Part shown: piece by piece, positions 33,911 through 43,525 of the stretch | Numbering within the stretch: the stretch's first letter is position 1 | Layout: every line of letters starts with the position of its first letter | Assembly (NCBI GenBank): GCA_029238515.1 | Contig: JAQWFW010000026.1 | Span: forward strand, 1 to 45,956 | DNA length: 45,956 nt | DNA from: Flavobacteriaceae bacterium | Lineage (GTDB): Bacteria > Bacteroidota > Bacteroidia > Flavobacteriales > Flavobacteriaceae | Direction of reading: 5' to 3' | Notes under the pieces: generated by a model | Databases searched by the model: none | Seen by the model: the letters and a program-made list of their open reading frames with translations, nothing else | What the model was told of the DNA's origin: nothing | Position numbers and translations under genes: made by a program

Positions 33911-35202
33911 TGCAAATCATTCAAAATCCAAAACCCAGCGAATGGGCCGAAGTTTTAAAACGTCCAACTCAATCTGTTGAAGCACTAAATACTGTAGTTG
34001 ATGAAGTGTTTACAGCCGTAATACAAAATGGCGATGATGCCCTTAAAACTTACACCAAAACTTTCGATGGGGTAGCATTAGATGCTCTGTTGGTTTCGTC
34101 AACTGAAATCGAATCTGCCAAAGCAGCAGTGGCACCTGAATTGAAAGCAGCTATTGTACAGGCCAAATCAAATATTGAGATGTTTCACAAAGCGCAAAAA
34201 ACTAGCCGTATCGATGTTGAAACACAAGCAGGAGTACGATGTTGGCAAGAAAAACGCCCAATTGATGCTGTGGGATTGTATATCCCAGGGGGAAGTGCAC
34301 CGCTATTTTCAACAGTTTTAATGCTTGCTGTACCAGCTCAAATTGCTGGTTGCTCTTCAATTGTTTTGTGTACACCTCCTAACACTGCAGGAAAAATCGC
34401 CAATGAAATTCTATATACAGCAGCACTTTGTGGTGTGACCCAAATTTATAAAGTTGGAGGCATTCAAGCTATTGCAGCAATGACCTTTGGCACAGAAACC
34501 ATAAACAGAGTTTCTAAGTTGTTTGGCCCAGGAAATCAATATGTTACTGCAGCAAAGCAATTTGCCACCAAATATGGTGTCGCTATCGATATGCCAGCAG
34601 GTCCTAGCGAATTGTTAGTGATGGCCGACGCCACTGCAACGCCAGCTTTTGTGGCCTCAGATCTTCTGAGTCAAGCCGAACATGGTGCAGACAGTCAAGT
34701 GGTCTTAGTTTCTAGCTGTAAAACGCTTATAAATGAGGTTTCTAAGGAAGTGGTAGAACAAACACAACGCCTAAATAGAAAATCAATTATTGAACAAGCT
34801 TTAAACAACATGAAATTGATTTATGTTTCTGATCAAAACCAAGCTGTGGACTTAATTAATTTTTACGGACCAGAACATTATATTATCGCAACTTCAGATA
34901 ATTCATTTTTTACCGATCGAGTACAAAATGCGGGATCTGTTTTTATTGGGGATTATACACCAGAAAGTGCTGGAGATTATGCCTCAGGAACCAATCATAC
35001 TCTTCCAACAAATGGGTATGCCAAAGCATATTCTGGGGTAAATTTAGATAGCTTTCTAAAAAACATCACTTTTCAAGAAATTTCAAAAGAAGGATTGAAA
35101 AATTTGGGGCCAACCATCGAACTCATGGCAGAAGCCGAAGGTCTTATGGCACACAAAAATGCCGTTTCAATCCGCTTAAAAACATTGAATAATGAATCTT
35201 AA
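33910..35202 (+). CDS. hisD: histidinol dehydrogenase
   Basis: HisD oxidises histidinol to histidine in two NAD-dependent steps. The 430-residue zinc enzyme shows GLYIPGGSAPLFSTVLMLAVPA near 125-146, MPAGPSELLV, the zinc-site region LLSQAEHGADSQ (Glu/His), the catalytic NFYGPEHYI, and SAGDYASGTNHTLPT. ATG 33910 (overlapping the hisG stop as TAATG) is preferred; the in-frame start at 33883 lies inside hisG. The end overlaps hisC by 11 bases. Confidence 0.96.
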   Translation: MQIIQNPKPSEWAEVLKRPTQSVEALNTVVDEVFTAVIQNGDDALKTYTKTFDGVALDALLVSSTEIESAKAAVAPELKAAIVQAKSNIEMFHKAQKTSRIDVETQAGVRCWQEKRPIDAVGLYIPGGSAPLFSTVLMLAVPAQIAGCSSIVLCTPPNTAGKIANEILYTAALCGVTQIYKVGGIQAIAAMTFGTETINRVSKLFGPGNQYVTAAKQFATKYGVAIDMPAGPSELLVMADATATPAFVASDLLSQAEHGADSQVVLVSSCKTLINEVSKEVVEQTQRLNRKSIIEQALNNMKLIYVSDQNQAVDLINFYGPEHYIIATSDNSFFTDRVQNAGSVFIGDYTPESAGDYASGTNHTLPTNGYAKAYSGVNLDSFLKNITFQEISKEGLKNLGPTIELMAEAEGLMAHKNAVSIRLKTLNNES

Positions 35203-36226
35203 TCAATTAATCAGACCTTGTATAAAGGCCATGAAACCCTATTCGTCGGCTCGAGATGAGTTTAAAAGTCAAGATCAAAACTTAGTATTTTTAGATGCCA
35301 ACGAAAATCCTTTTGCTAATGGTTTAAATCGTTATCCAGATCCGCAACAACAGCTTTTAAAAGATAAATTGGCTGAACTAAAAGGAGTAGAGCCCAATCA
35401 GATTTTACTTGGCAACGGGAGTGATGAAGTATTGGATTTGTTGTTTCGTGTGTTTTGCACCCCAAATAAAGACGCCATGCTTACGCTTACACCCACTTAC
35501 GCTATGTATGGAGTATTGGCAAATTTAAACGCCGTAGAACAACAGACTGTAGCACTGACGGCAGATTTCCAAATCGATGTAGAAGCGGTATTGAACGCTA
35601 CACAGCCCAATACTAAACTTCTTTTTGTTTGCTCTCCAAACAATCCATCTGGGAACACCATGAATGTAATCGCCATAAAACGAATTTTGGATAATTTTAA
35701 TGGCATTGTTGTTATCGATGAAGCTTACATAGATTTCACAGATGCAACGAGTTGGTTGAAGTACTTGTCGGCTTATCCAAATTTAGTGGTTACACAGACG
35801 CTTTCCAAAGCATATGGTTTGGCTGGAATTCGCTTAGGAATTTGTTATGCTTCTTCTGAAATTATTGCTGTTTTGAACAAAATCAAGCCGCCTTATAACA
35901 TCAACATACTAACCCAAAAAGCCGCTTTGGAAGTGCTTTCAGATCGAACTACAACACAAGAACAAGTGCGTATTATTTTATCAGAACGTGATACTTTGAT
36001 TCAAAATTTTCAGAATATTCCGTGGATTGAAACCCTATTCCCAACAGATGCCAATTTTATTTTAATGCGTGTAGATGATGCCAATTTACGCTATGAACAA
36101 CTAAAACAAAAGGGCATCATTGTGCGCAACAGAACCAACCAGCCTTTGTGCGAAAATTGTTTGCGCATTTCCGTTGGAACGCCCCAAGAAAACATGAAAC
36201 TCATAAACGTATTTAAAACACTTTAG
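35192..36226 (+). CDS. hisC: histidinol-phosphate aminotransferase
   Basis: HisC transfers an amino group from glutamate to imidazole acetol phosphate. The 344-residue PLP enzyme (fold type I) has [11 protein letters not shown] near 32, [32 protein letters not shown] and the PLP-lysine motif [14 protein letters not shown] near 205. It overlaps hisD by 11 bases and is followed one base later by hisB, in line with tight coupling. Confidence 0.95.
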   Translation: MNLNQLIRPCIKAMKPYSSARDEFKSQDQNLVFLDANENPFANGLNRYPDPQQQLLKDKLAELKGVEPNQILLGNGSDEVLDLLFRVFCTPNKDAMLTLTPTYAMYGVLANLNAVEQQTVALTADFQIDVEAVLNATQPNTKLLFVCSPNNPSGNTMNVIAIKRILDNFNGIVVIDEAYIDFTDATSWLKYLSAYPNLVVTQTLSKAYGLAGIRLGICYASSEIIAVLNKIKPPYNINILTQKAALEVLSDRTTTQEQVRIILSERDTLIQNFQNIPWIETLFPTDANFILMRVDDANLRYEQLKQKGIIVRNRTNQPLCENCLRISVGTPQENMKLINVFKTL

Positions 36227-36227
36227 C

Positions 36228-37361
36228 ATGAAAAAAGTTTTATTTATTGATCGTGATGGGACACTCATCAAAGAACCAGAAGACCAACAGAATGATAGCT
36301 TTGAGAAATTAGAATTTTATCCAGAGGTTTTTACTTATTTGAAAAAAATTACAGAGGAGCTCGATTTTGGATTAGTCATGGTTACCAATCAAGATGGATT
36401 AGGAACCACTTCCTTTCCCGAAAATACATTTTGGCCAGTACACGATTTTATGATGCAATGCTTTGAAAATGAAGGAATTATATTTTCCAATCAGTACATT
36501 GATAGAACCTTTGCCAAAGATAATGCACCAACAAGAAAACCCAATACAGGTTTGCTTACAACTTATTTTTCAGATGATTATGACTTGAAAAACTCATACG
36601 TGATTGGCGATCGATTAACGGATATTGAATTGGCAAAAAATTTAGGCGCCAAAGGAATTTACATCAACGATAAAACCTTTTTGGGAACTGATGAAATCGG
36701 TGTTGCCCAAGAAGAATTAGCAATACATACCGTATTAGAAACAAACAGATGGTCGGAGATTTATGAATTTTTAAAGCTAAAATCTCGAACAGGAAAGATC
36801 AGTAGAAAAACGAATGAGACAGATATTCATATCGCATTGAATCTTGATGGTACAGGAGAAAGTAATATTTCTACAGGTCTTGCATTTTTTGATCATATGT
36901 TGGATCAAATTGCTCGCCATGGTCAAATGGACTTGGACATTAAAGTTGTTGGCGATTTAGAAGTTGATGAACACCACACTATAGAAGATACTGCCATTGC
37001 TTTGGGCGAACTATTCAGCAAGACTTTGGGTGATAAATTAGGCATTGAACGCTATGGTTTTTGTTTACCTATGGACGATTGTTTGGCACAAGTAGCCATA
37101 GATTTTGGTGGACGAAACTGGCTCGTTTGGGAGGCCGATTTTAAACGTGAATATATTGGAAAAATGCCTACAGAAATGTTTATTCACTTCTTCAAATCAT
37201 TTTCTGACGGTGCAAAATGTAATCTCAACATCAAAGCAGAGGGCACCAATGAGCACCACAAAATAGAAGCCATATTTAAATCATTTGCAAAATCCATCAA
37301 GATGGCTGTAAAACGCGACGCAAACAAAATGATTCTTCCATCAACAAAAGGTACACTCTAA
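36228..37361 (+). CDS. hisB: bifunctional histidinol-phosphatase / imidazoleglycerol-phosphate dehydratase
   Basis: The 377-residue fusion carries two enzymes. Residues 1-165 are a HAD-type histidinol phosphatase with FIDRDGTLI at the N-terminus, [11 protein letters not shown] and [10 protein letters not shown]. Residues 185-377 are the dehydratase with [29 protein letters not shown] and [17 protein letters not shown], holding the metal-binding His/Glu residues. Zinc-ligand Cys residues common in the Escherichia coli phosphatase half are not evident. It overlaps hisH by one base. Confidence 0.95.
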   Translation: MKKVLFIDRDGTLIKEPEDQQNDSFEKLEFYPEVFTYLKKITEELDFGLVMVTNQDGLGTTSFPENTFWPVHDFMMQCFENEGIIFSNQYIDRTFAKDNAPTRKPNTGLLTTYFSDDYDLKNSYVIGDRLTDIELAKNLGAKGIYINDKTFLGTDEIGVAQEELAIHTVLETNRWSEIYEFLKLKSRTGKISRKTNETDIHIALNLDGTGESNISTGLAFFDHMLDQIARHGQMDLDIKVVGDLEVDEHHTIEDTAIALGELFSKTLGDKLGIERYGFCLPMDDCLAQVAIDFGGRNWLVWEADFKREYIGKMPTEMFIHFFKSFSDGAKCNLNIKAEGTNEHHKIEAIFKSFAKSIKMAVKRDANKMILPSTKGTL

Positions 37362-37942
37362 TGAAAGTCACAATTTTAGATTATGGGGCAGGAAACATTC
37401 AAAGTGTGCAGTTTGCATTGGCTCGGTTAGGCGTTAGTGCCATTCTTTCGAGTGATAAAGAAGAAATTTTAACTGCCGATAAAATCATCTTTCCAGGAGT
37501 GGGTCATGCAAGCGAAGCCATGAAACAATTGAATGCAACAGCGTTATCTGACTTAATTCCGAACCTGAAACAAGATGTATTGGGGATTTGCTTGGGTATG
37601 CAATTGTTGTGTACGAGTACAGGAGAAGGGGAAACCGAAGGATTAGACGTTTTTGATGTTGATGTAAAGCGTTTCAGCAATGCTGTAAAAGTACCTCATA
37701 TGGGATGGAATCGTATTGAAGATTTAAAATCAGATTTATTTAAAGGGTTAAATTCAAATCCATACATGTACTCAGTTCATAGTTATTATGCACCAATAGT
37801 TTCGCAAACTATTGCATCTTCAAATTATGAGTTCCCTTTTTCTGCGGCACTTCAACATAAAAACTTTTATGGAGTTCAATTTCACCCTGAAAAGAGTAGT
37901 TCAGACGGTGCACAGATATTAACTAATTTTTTAAACCTTTAA
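37361..37942 (+). CDS. hisH: imidazole glycerol phosphate synthase, glutamine amidotransferase subunit
   Basis: HisH releases ammonia from glutamine and feeds it to HisF. The 193-residue class I amidotransferase has [10 protein letters not shown] at the N-terminus, the nucleophile Cys in GICLGMQLL near 78-86, the HMGWNRI segment and the catalytic His/Glu in VQFHPEKS near 173-180. It sits between hisB and hisA with one- to two-base joints; HisF, its partner, is two genes downstream. Confidence 0.96.
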   Translation: MKVTILDYGAGNIQSVQFALARLGVSAILSSDKEEILTADKIIFPGVGHASEAMKQLNATALSDLIPNLKQDVLGICLGMQLLCTSTGEGETEGLDVFDVDVKRFSNAVKVPHMGWNRIEDLKSDLFKGLNSNPYMYSVHSYYAPIVSQTIASSNYEFPFSAALQHKNFYGVQFHPEKSSSDGAQILTNFLNL

Positions 37943-37944
37943 AT

Positions 37945-38673
37945 ATGAAAATCATTCCTGCAATTGATCTTATTGACGGACAATGTGTACGACTTACCAA
38001 AGGGGACTATTCTACAAAAAAAGTGTACAATACAAACCCCTTAGAAGTTGCAAAACAATTTGAGGATGTAGGTATAGAGTTTTTACATTTGGTGGATTTA
38101 GATGGTGCAAAAGCACAACATATTGTAAATTATAAGGTGTTGGAAGAAATCAGTGTAAAAACACAACTAAAAATTGATTTTGGCGGTGGACTCAAATCTG
38201 ATGAAGACCTAAAAATTGCCTTTGAATCTGGAGCAAATCAAATTACAGGTGGAAGCATAGCAGTAAAAAATCCCTCAAAATTTGAATCATGGTTATCTCT
38301 GTATGGTGCAAAAAAAATTATTCTTGGCGCTGATTGTATGCAAGAAAAAATTGCTGTCCATGGGTGGCAAGAAGAAAGTGACTTAGATGTTCTACCCTTT
38401 ATTGATACTTATGTCAAAAAGGGCATTACAGATGTAATTTGTACCGATATTTCAAAAGATGGGATGTTGCAAGGTCCATCATACGATTTATATCGCGAAA
38501 TATTGAACAATACAACTACAGTAAATCTTATCGCCTCCGGAGGAGTTTCATCTGCTGAAGACCTTCCTAAGTTGGCGCAATTGGGTTGCTCAGGAGTTAT
38601 TATAGGTAAAGCAATTTACGAAGGAAAAATTACTTTAAAACAACTTGAATCCATTCAATTAAATTCAGAATAA
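37945..38673 (+). CDS. hisA: phosphoribosylformimino-AICAR phosphate isomerase
   Basis: HisA performs the Amadori rearrangement of ProFAR to PRFAR. The 242-residue (beta/alpha)8 barrel shows [19 protein letters not shown] with the catalytic Asp, [16 protein letters not shown] and [14 protein letters not shown] with the second catalytic Asp, then IASGGVSS and [13 protein letters not shown]. Spacing to hisH is two bases, and hisF starts directly after its stop. Confidence 0.96.
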   Translation: MKIIPAIDLIDGQCVRLTKGDYSTKKVYNTNPLEVAKQFEDVGIEFLHLVDLDGAKAQHIVNYKVLEEISVKTQLKIDFGGGLKSDEDLKIAFESGANQITGGSIAVKNPSKFESWLSLYGAKKIILGADCMQEKIAVHGWQEESDLDVLPFIDTYVKKGITDVICTDISKDGMLQGPSYDLYREILNNTTTVNLIASGGVSSAEDLPKLAQLGCSGVIIGKAIYEGKITLKQLESIQLNSE

Positions 38674-39429
38674 ATGCTTACAAAACGTATTATTCCTTGT
38701 TTAGATATCAAAAACGGACGAACCGTAAAAGGCGTGAATTTTCTCAATCTTCGTGACGCAGGAGATCCTGTAGAATTGGCCAAGAAATATGCCAAAAAAG
38801 GTGCAGATGAACTAGTGTTTTTAGATATATCTGCCACCTTAGAATCCCGTACTACGACGCACGATATGGTACGCGAAGTTGCTCGTCAAATTGACATTCC
38901 ATTTACTGTAGGTGGTGGTGTACGAAGCATAGAAGATGCCGCTAAATTGTTGAAATCTGGTGCTGATAAAGTAGCAGTCAATTCATCAGCAATCAAACGT
39001 CCAGAACTCATAAAAGAATTGTCTCAGGCCTATGGCAATCAATGTATTGTAGTGGCTATTGATGCCAAAAAAATAGACGACAAATGGATTGTTCATTTTG
39101 CAGGTGGTACAATTCCAACCCATTTAGATTTATTCGAATGGGCCAAAAAAGTTGAAGCTTTAGGCGCAGGTGAAATTTTATTCACTTCTATGAATCATGA
39201 TGGCGTGAAAACAGGTTTTGCAACCAACGCTTTAAAAAAATTGTCATCCGTTGTGAATATCCCTATAATTGCTTCTGGCGGTGCTGGACACATACAACAT
39301 TTTGTTGATGTCTTTGAACATGATGCCGCCGATGCCGCTTTGGCTGCAAGTGTGTTTCATTTTGGAGAAATTTCAATAGTAGACTTAAAAAAAGAATTAA
39401 AACAACATAACATTTCAATCAGATTATAA
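38674..39429 (+). CDS. hisF: imidazole glycerol phosphate synthase, cyclase subunit
   Basis: HisF uses HisH-derived ammonia to make imidazole glycerol phosphate and AICAR. The 251-residue barrel has [17 protein letters not shown] (catalytic Asp11-type residue), [39 protein letters not shown] with the second Asp, and [13 protein letters not shown]. It starts right after the hisA stop and overlaps hisIE by one base. Confidence 0.96.
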   Translation: MLTKRIIPCLDIKNGRTVKGVNFLNLRDAGDPVELAKKYAKKGADELVFLDISATLESRTTTHDMVREVARQIDIPFTVGGGVRSIEDAAKLLKSGADKVAVNSSAIKRPELIKELSQAYGNQCIVVAIDAKKIDDKWIVHFAGGTIPTHLDLFEWAKKVEALGAGEILFTSMNHDGVKTGFATNALKKLSSVVNIPIIASGGAGHIQHFVDVFEHDAADAALAASVFHFGEISIVDLKKELKQHNISIRL

Positions 39430-40019
39430 TGGAAGTAAAATATGATCAACAAGGATTAGTCCCAGCCATTATTCAAGACGTACAAACAAAAACAGTTTTG
39501 ATGTTGGGGTATATGAATGAAGAATCTATCAAAAAAACACTAGAATCCAATAAGGTAACATTTTATAGCCGTAGCAAACAGCGTCTTTGGACAAAAGGCG
39601 AGGAGAGTGGTAATTTTCTGGAATTGGTCTCTATAAAATCTGATTGCGATAATGACACGCTTTTGGTTGAAGTTATTCCACAAGGACCAACGTGTCACAA
39701 AGGTACAGACAACTGTTGGGGTGAGGAAAACAGTGTAAATTTATCATTTTTGAATACCTTAGAGTCGGTAATTGCTGCACGAAAAACCCAAGCAAACTCC
39801 GATGTTTCATATGTTGCACAATTGTTTGAAAAAGGGATCAATAAAATTGCTCAAAAAGTAGGTGAGGAAGCTGTAGAAGTGGTTATTGAAGCCAAAGATA
39901 ATAATGACACCCTGTTTTTGGAAGAAAGTGCCGATTTGTTGTTCCACTATTTAATCTTACTTCAAGCTAAAAATTATTCTTTATCAGATGTGATTAAAGT
40001 TCTTAAATCGAGACATTAA
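39429..40019 (+). CDS. hisIE: bifunctional phosphoribosyl-AMP cyclohydrolase / phosphoribosyl-ATP pyrophosphatase
   Basis: The 196-residue fusion catalyses steps two and three of histidine synthesis. The N-terminal cyclohydrolase has MLGYMNEESIKKTL, FYSRSKQRLWTKGEESGN and the zinc-site Cys residues in DCDNDT and CHKGTDNCWG. The C-terminal pyrophosphohydrolase, from about residue 112, shows KVGEEAVEVVIEAK and EESADLLFHYLILL. It closes the his operon in the order hisGDCBHAF-hisIE. No strong terminator hairpin follows before truA. Confidence 0.96.
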   Translation: MEVKYDQQGLVPAIIQDVQTKTVLMLGYMNEESIKKTLESNKVTFYSRSKQRLWTKGEESGNFLELVSIKSDCDNDTLLVEVIPQGPTCHKGTDNCWGEENSVNLSFLNTLESVIAARKTQANSDVSYVAQLFEKGINKIAQKVGEEAVEVVIEAKDNNDTLFLEESADLLFHYLILLQAKNYSLSDVIKVLKSRH

Positions 40020-40055
40020 TTTTTATATATAGCCAAAAAGTACGATCTTGATTGA

Positions 40056-40838
40056 ATGTTTCAAAAGCGATATTATTACTTAATTAAATTTCAATTTTTG
40101 GGCTATCGTTTTCATGGTTGGCAAAAGCAACCTAATACCAAAACTCTGCACCTGATGATTGATCGAACCATGAAGTATGTTCTTCAGAATCAATCTTTTA
40201 AAACTTTAGCAGCCAGTAGAACAGATGCAAAAGTTTCGGCAGAAGAAGCCGCTTTTGAATTGTTTTTAAGAGACCAACCACTAACAGATTTAGTGCAATT
40301 TTTGGACGACTTTAATGCCAATTTACCTCAAGATATTCGAGCGTTATCAATTCAGGAAGTCACTTCGGATTTTAATATCATTCAAGATTCAAAATATAAA
40401 GAATACCATTATATTTTTGCGCAAGGGGAGAAGTGCCACCCGTTTTGCGCACCTATCATGACCACGATTTTAGAACCTTTAGATGTTGCGCTAATGACTA
40501 AAGGAGCGCAATTATTTGAAGGCAAACATAACTTCAAATCGTATTGTTATAAAGCCACCGATAATGGCTTATACGAACGTGAATTACAAAAGTGCGAGCT
40601 GGTTGAAAATGAATTGTATACTGCAAATTTTTTTCCAAAGAAAAGTTATATTTTACGTGTTGTGGGCAAAGGATTTGGACGGCATCAAATACGTCTGATG
40701 ATGGGCGCATTAATTAAACTTGGTAGAGGAGAGGTAGATTTAGATTTTATTACTCAAAGCTTGACCAAAGAATCTGTGGTTAGTATAGATTATATTTCTC
40801 CAGCATCTGGTTTAATTTTACACAAAATAACGTTTTAA
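40056..40838 (+). CDS. truA: tRNA pseudouridine synthase A family protein
   Basis: TruA makes pseudouridine at positions 38-40 of tRNA anticodon arms. The 260-residue protein has the N-terminal FLGYRFHGWQKQPN, the catalytic Asp57 within ASRTDAKVSAE, DIRALSIQEV, the FEGKHNFKSYC segment and GKGFGRHQIRLMMGALIKLGRG. The catalytic motif departs from the common GRTDAGVHA: Gly to Ser, Gly to Lys and His to Ser, while the Arg-Thr-Asp core is kept. I believe this variant is common in flavobacteria. It is 36 bases downstream of hisIE. Confidence 0.88.
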   Translation: MFQKRYYYLIKFQFLGYRFHGWQKQPNTKTLHLMIDRTMKYVLQNQSFKTLAASRTDAKVSAEEAAFELFLRDQPLTDLVQFLDDFNANLPQDIRALSIQEVTSDFNIIQDSKYKEYHYIFAQGEKCHPFCAPIMTTILEPLDVALMTKGAQLFEGKHNFKSYCYKATDNGLYERELQKCELVENELYTANFFPKKSYILRVVGKGFGRHQIRLMMGALIKLGRGEVDLDFITQSLTKESVVSIDYISPASGLILHKITF

Positions 40839-40843
40839 ACCCC

Positions 40844-41233
40844 TTAAATTAACTGGTCTTCGAATCGTTGTTTCAACATCGAAAAAATGCGCTTGTTTAT
40901 TTTTGAACTGTCCTTTTGGTAGAACTCAAATTCTTCTTTAGTAAACAGCCCAATGACAGCACCCAAGAGCTGTTGCTTTAGCGGAGAATTGGATTTAAAA
41001 TATGTTGAAATGGACTTCTGTTTTTCTAAATTACTAAATTGGTTAAAGTTTTGCTTTTTATTTTTCAAATCAAACAAAAACAAACGAGTTAATGTATCAT
41101 TCTGAAGCTTCAAAATAGGTCTTAAAGCTGTATTTTGAAACGACTCAATAGCAGTTGTTTCATCTAATACTTGGGCAGAAGATAATTCTGGTCTAAGCTG
41201 CAAAAGGTATTGGTCTCTAGAACTTATGCTCAT
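40844..41233 (-). CDS. conserved hypothetical protein
   Basis: The 129-residue helical protein contains FQNTALRPILKLQNDTLTRLF near residues 32-52 and ends FTKEEFEFYQKDSSKINKRIF with a short tail. Similar flavobacterial proteins are often labelled glyoxalase in databases, but none of the usual glyoxalase metal ligands is visible, so I do not support that name. It overlaps the start-proximal gene (MscS-type channel) by 17 bases at its 5' end and converges on truA with a five-base gap. Confidence 0.65.
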   Translation of the reverse strand: MSISSRDQYLLQLRPELSSAQVLDETTAIESFQNTALRPILKLQNDTLTRLFLFDLKNKKQNFNQFSNLEKQKSISTYFKSNSPLKQQLLGAVIGLFTKEEFEFYQKDSSKINKRIFSMLKQRFEDQLI

Positions 41234-42443
41234 AAATTTCTAGATCAAAAGTAGAAGATGCTGCAATGATATGATCAAAAATATCGGCAATGATATATTC
41301 ATAGTTTTGCCAACGTTTATCGGTACTGAACGCATAAATTTCGATTGGCAGTCCATTGTCACCAGGTTGAAGTTGACGTGCCATGATCATTAAATCCTTA
41401 TTGATTGCAGAATGCTTTTCTACGTAAAATTCAATATATTTTCTAAAAAGACCAATATTGGTAAGGTTTCGTCCATTGATTAAAAGCGATTTATCAACCT
41501 GTTGTTGCGCATTATAACTTGCAATATCCTTCGTTTTTGAGGAAATATAATCTCTAATTAAATCAACTTTAGATAATTTATCTAAATCATCTTGATTAAG
41601 ATGACGAATACTGGCCATACGGATATTCAAAGCGCGTTTGATGCGTCGACCATTGGACTCGGTCATACCACGCCAATTTTTAAAGGAATCTGAAATCAAG
41701 GCATAGGTCGGAATGGTGGTGATGGTGTGGTCAAAATTCCTAACTTTTACAGTAGCAAGATTAATTTCAACTACATCTCCGTCGGCACCAAATTTTTGAA
41801 AAGTAATCCAGTCGCCAATACGCACCATGTCATTCACAGAAACTTGAATACTGGCTACAAATCCAAGTATTGTATCTTTAAAAACCAAGATAATTACTGC
41901 CGAAACAGTACCCAAACCGGCCATGAATTCCCAGAAGGAAATGCCTGAAATGACCGCAAAAGTGGCGAAAATTCCTGTTAGCCATACAAAAATCATAATG
42001 ACTTGTATATAGCTGTCTATAGGTTTGTCTTTCAGACGATCAACAGATTTAAAAAAGTCTTTTACAGAGCCAAAAACACTTCTAAGCCCCCAAACAGTAA
42101 AGATGATTCCGAGCACCAAAATCACTTTTTCAAGAAAAAACTGCCATTGTGCATGCTCAAAGAATATATTTGGGATGCTTTTGTACGCTATGATTAATGG
42201 AAAAATATGTGCTATATTTCGTGGTACTTTGTGCGCAATCATGATATCGTCAAAGCTAGTTTTGGATCGGTTGGCGATTTTTGCAAAAATCACACGAATA
42301 ATTGTGCGTATAATAAAATCTAAGAAAAAGATGATTAATAATACTGCAAGAACAAGCAATACAATGCTTGACCAATCAGCTGCAGAGGGACTCATGCCAG
42401 CAGAGGACAAAAGTTGTTGAAGTTTGTTGAGAAAAAATTCCAT
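41217..42443 (-). CDS. MscS-family mechanosensitive ion channel
   Basis: The 408-residue protein has several N-terminal membrane helices (about 22-47, 66-85, 100-118, 148-170). These are followed by the pore-lining helix with the family pattern GLGTVSAVIILVFKDTILGFVAS near 175-198 and the start of the beta domain (VNDMVRIGDWI, then DGDVVEINLATVKVRNFD). The cytoplasmic domain ends without the Escherichia coli-like tail. Such channels open on membrane tension during hypo-osmotic shock, or modulate ion flux. Downstream it overlaps the 129-residue gene. Confidence 0.88.
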   Translation of the reverse strand: MEFFLNKLQQLLSSAGMSPSAADWSSIVLLVLAVLLIIFFLDFIIRTIIRVIFAKIANRSKTSFDDIMIAHKVPRNIAHIFPLIIAYKSIPNIFFEHAQWQFFLEKVILVLGIIFTVWGLRSVFGSVKDFFKSVDRLKDKPIDSYIQVIMIFVWLTGIFATFAVISGISFWEFMAGLGTVSAVIILVFKDTILGFVASIQVSVNDMVRIGDWITFQKFGADGDVVEINLATVKVRNFDHTITTIPTYALISDSFKNWRGMTESNGRRIKRALNIRMASIRHLNQDDLDKLSKVDLIRDYISSKTKDIASYNAQQQVDKSLLINGRNLTNIGLFRKYIEFYVEKHSAINKDLMIMARQLQPGDNGLPIEIYAFSTDKRWQNYEYIIADIFDHIIAASSTFDLEIYEHKF

Positions 42444-42464
42444 TGAATTAGTTAAGGCTATAGT

Positions 42465-42755
42465 TTAGTTGTTGTTAAACTTTTTCAGTTTGTATTCAAC
42501 TACAAATGTACCAAAAGGAATGACAGATGCGAGGATAACTGCGAAAAAATTATTTTTAATCCATTGATTATCAGTTCTCAAAACAATGGCGAGAGCAATA
42601 TAACCCATAAACAAGAGTCCGTGTGGCATACCCAGCATTTTGACATATTGCGGATCGCTATTTATGTATTTAATTGGTACAGCTATAAACAGCAAAAGGA
42701 TATAAGACAATCCTTCCAGAAAAGCAATCACACGAAAAATAGTAGTTAATGTCAT
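42465..42755 (-). CDS. DUF3817 family membrane protein
   Basis: The 96-residue protein has three predicted membrane helices (about 3-25, 43-60, 68-85) with a central KMLGMPHGLLFMGYI segment, the hallmark of DUF3817 proteins. Function unknown; these are often integral membrane proteins found next to unrelated genes. It is 21 bases upstream of the mscS-type gene and may share its transcript. Confidence 0.78.
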   Translation of the reverse strand: MTLTTIFRVIAFLEGLSYILLLFIAVPIKYINSDPQYVKMLGMPHGLLFMGYIALAIVLRTDNQWIKNNFFAVILASVIPFGTFVVEYKLKKFNNN

Positions 42756-42889
42756 ATCAATATATTAGTAGGGCACAAAAATACGAAATAATAAGATAGA
42801 TTATAATCTTTTCAATTTTACATAATATAAATTATAGTGCAAATAGTTGTAATTATAAATAAGTTTATAAATTAGCTAAAACCTACATA

Positions 42890-43171
42890 ATGAAAACAAT
42901 TAAATTCTCAAATCAATCTAGACAAAAAATTGATACTATCTATTCTAAAATTTTAGAACGTTTCGGAAAAAAGTCGGCAGATAAGTTTATTAAAGAAGTC
43001 TTTTCTGTTGTGCGTCATGCAAGTGTATATTCAGATTTAGGACGTTCATATAAAAATTATAGGTTTTTGATTGTGCGAAAAAAAACGTTAATTTTTTATC
43101 GTCATGAAAAAAAGATCATGTATGTTGTTGCGGTTTATGAATCTAATGAAAACTGGGTTATGAATATCTAG
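42890..43171 (+). CDS. RelE/ParE-family toxin
   Basis: The 93-residue protein shows the RelE/ParE pattern: an N-terminal strand IKFSNQSRQKIDTIY, two helices, then HASVYSDLGRSYKNYRFLIVRKKTLIFYRHEKKIMYVVAVYES with the terminal beta-hairpin that carries catalytic or gyrase-binding residues in the family. ParE toxins act on DNA gyrase and RelE toxins cut mRNA on the ribosome; which applies is not clear. There is no antitoxin gene upstream on the same strand; the neighbouring HTH gene faces it tail to tail and overlaps by 14 bases. The upstream 134 bases are AT-rich, with a 12-base palindrome AGATTATAATCT (42798-42809). Confidence 0.8.
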   Translation: MKTIKFSNQSRQKIDTIYSKILERFGKKSADKFIKEVFSVVRHASVYSDLGRSYKNYRFLIVRKKTLIFYRHEKKIMYVVAVYESNENWVMNI

Positions 43172-43442
43172 CCTCCAACTCCTCAATAGTAGCCGTATTA
43201 TTATTGGCAATATCGAGCTCACCTTTATTGAGCTCTAAATTCAATTTCTTTTCAAGTTCCAAGATCTTAACAATTTTTTCAGCTTCATCAATCGTGAAGC
43301 TTGCATCGTTCATTCGCTTGTAAAATGTTGCCGATGGTATGCCTGTCATTTTAATTAATGAAGCGGTTTTGAAATTTGATTTCTTGATTTTTTGAGGAAG
43401 AGAATCTAATAAAACTCTCACTTCTTGTAATAATAATTGCAT
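43158..43442 (-). CDS. HTH DNA-binding protein, possible antitoxin
   Basis: The 94-residue protein has a helix-turn-helix region in its first two thirds (FKTASLIKMTGIPSATFYKRMND, about residues 24-46), followed by FTIDEAEKIVKILELEKKL, and a polar C-terminal tail (IEELEARYS). The pattern is that of small Xre-like regulators. Next to a RelE/ParE toxin it is a candidate antitoxin and autorepressor, with an unusual convergent order. A TGTAA/TTACA palindrome lies directly before its start. Confidence 0.65.
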   Translation of the reverse strand: MQLLLQEVRVLLDSLPQKIKKSNFKTASLIKMTGIPSATFYKRMNDASFTIDEAEKIVKILELEKKLNLELNKGELDIANNNTATIEELEARYS

Positions 43443-43446
43443 AATA

Positions 43447-43467
43447 TGTAAATATATTACAAATATA
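43447..43467 (-). promoter_or_regulatory. -7 box and palindromic operator candidate for the HTH gene
   Basis: TGTAA-ATATA-TTACA (43447-43461) is a perfect inverted repeat lying five bases before the ATG at 43442. It overlaps the end of a -7-like TATATTTG (43460-43467, minus strand). A repressor bound there would block the promoter, as expected for autoregulated antitoxins. The region is AT-rich, so chance palindromes are possible. Confidence 0.4.
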
Positions 43468-43525
43468 TATAATTTATATGATAAATATAATAAATAGTAT
43501 AATGCAATTAACTAAAGAAAATAAA

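Noticed and set aside
40844-41233. Glyoxalase annotation often attached to this family
   Set aside because: No glyoxalase fold motif or metal-ligand pattern is visible in the 129 residues; kept as a conserved hypothetical protein.
42798-42809. Palindrome AGATTATAATCT upstream of the toxin gene as an operator
   Set aside because: The spacer is very AT-rich, it does not resemble the palindrome before the HTH gene, and it lies 80 bases from the start.
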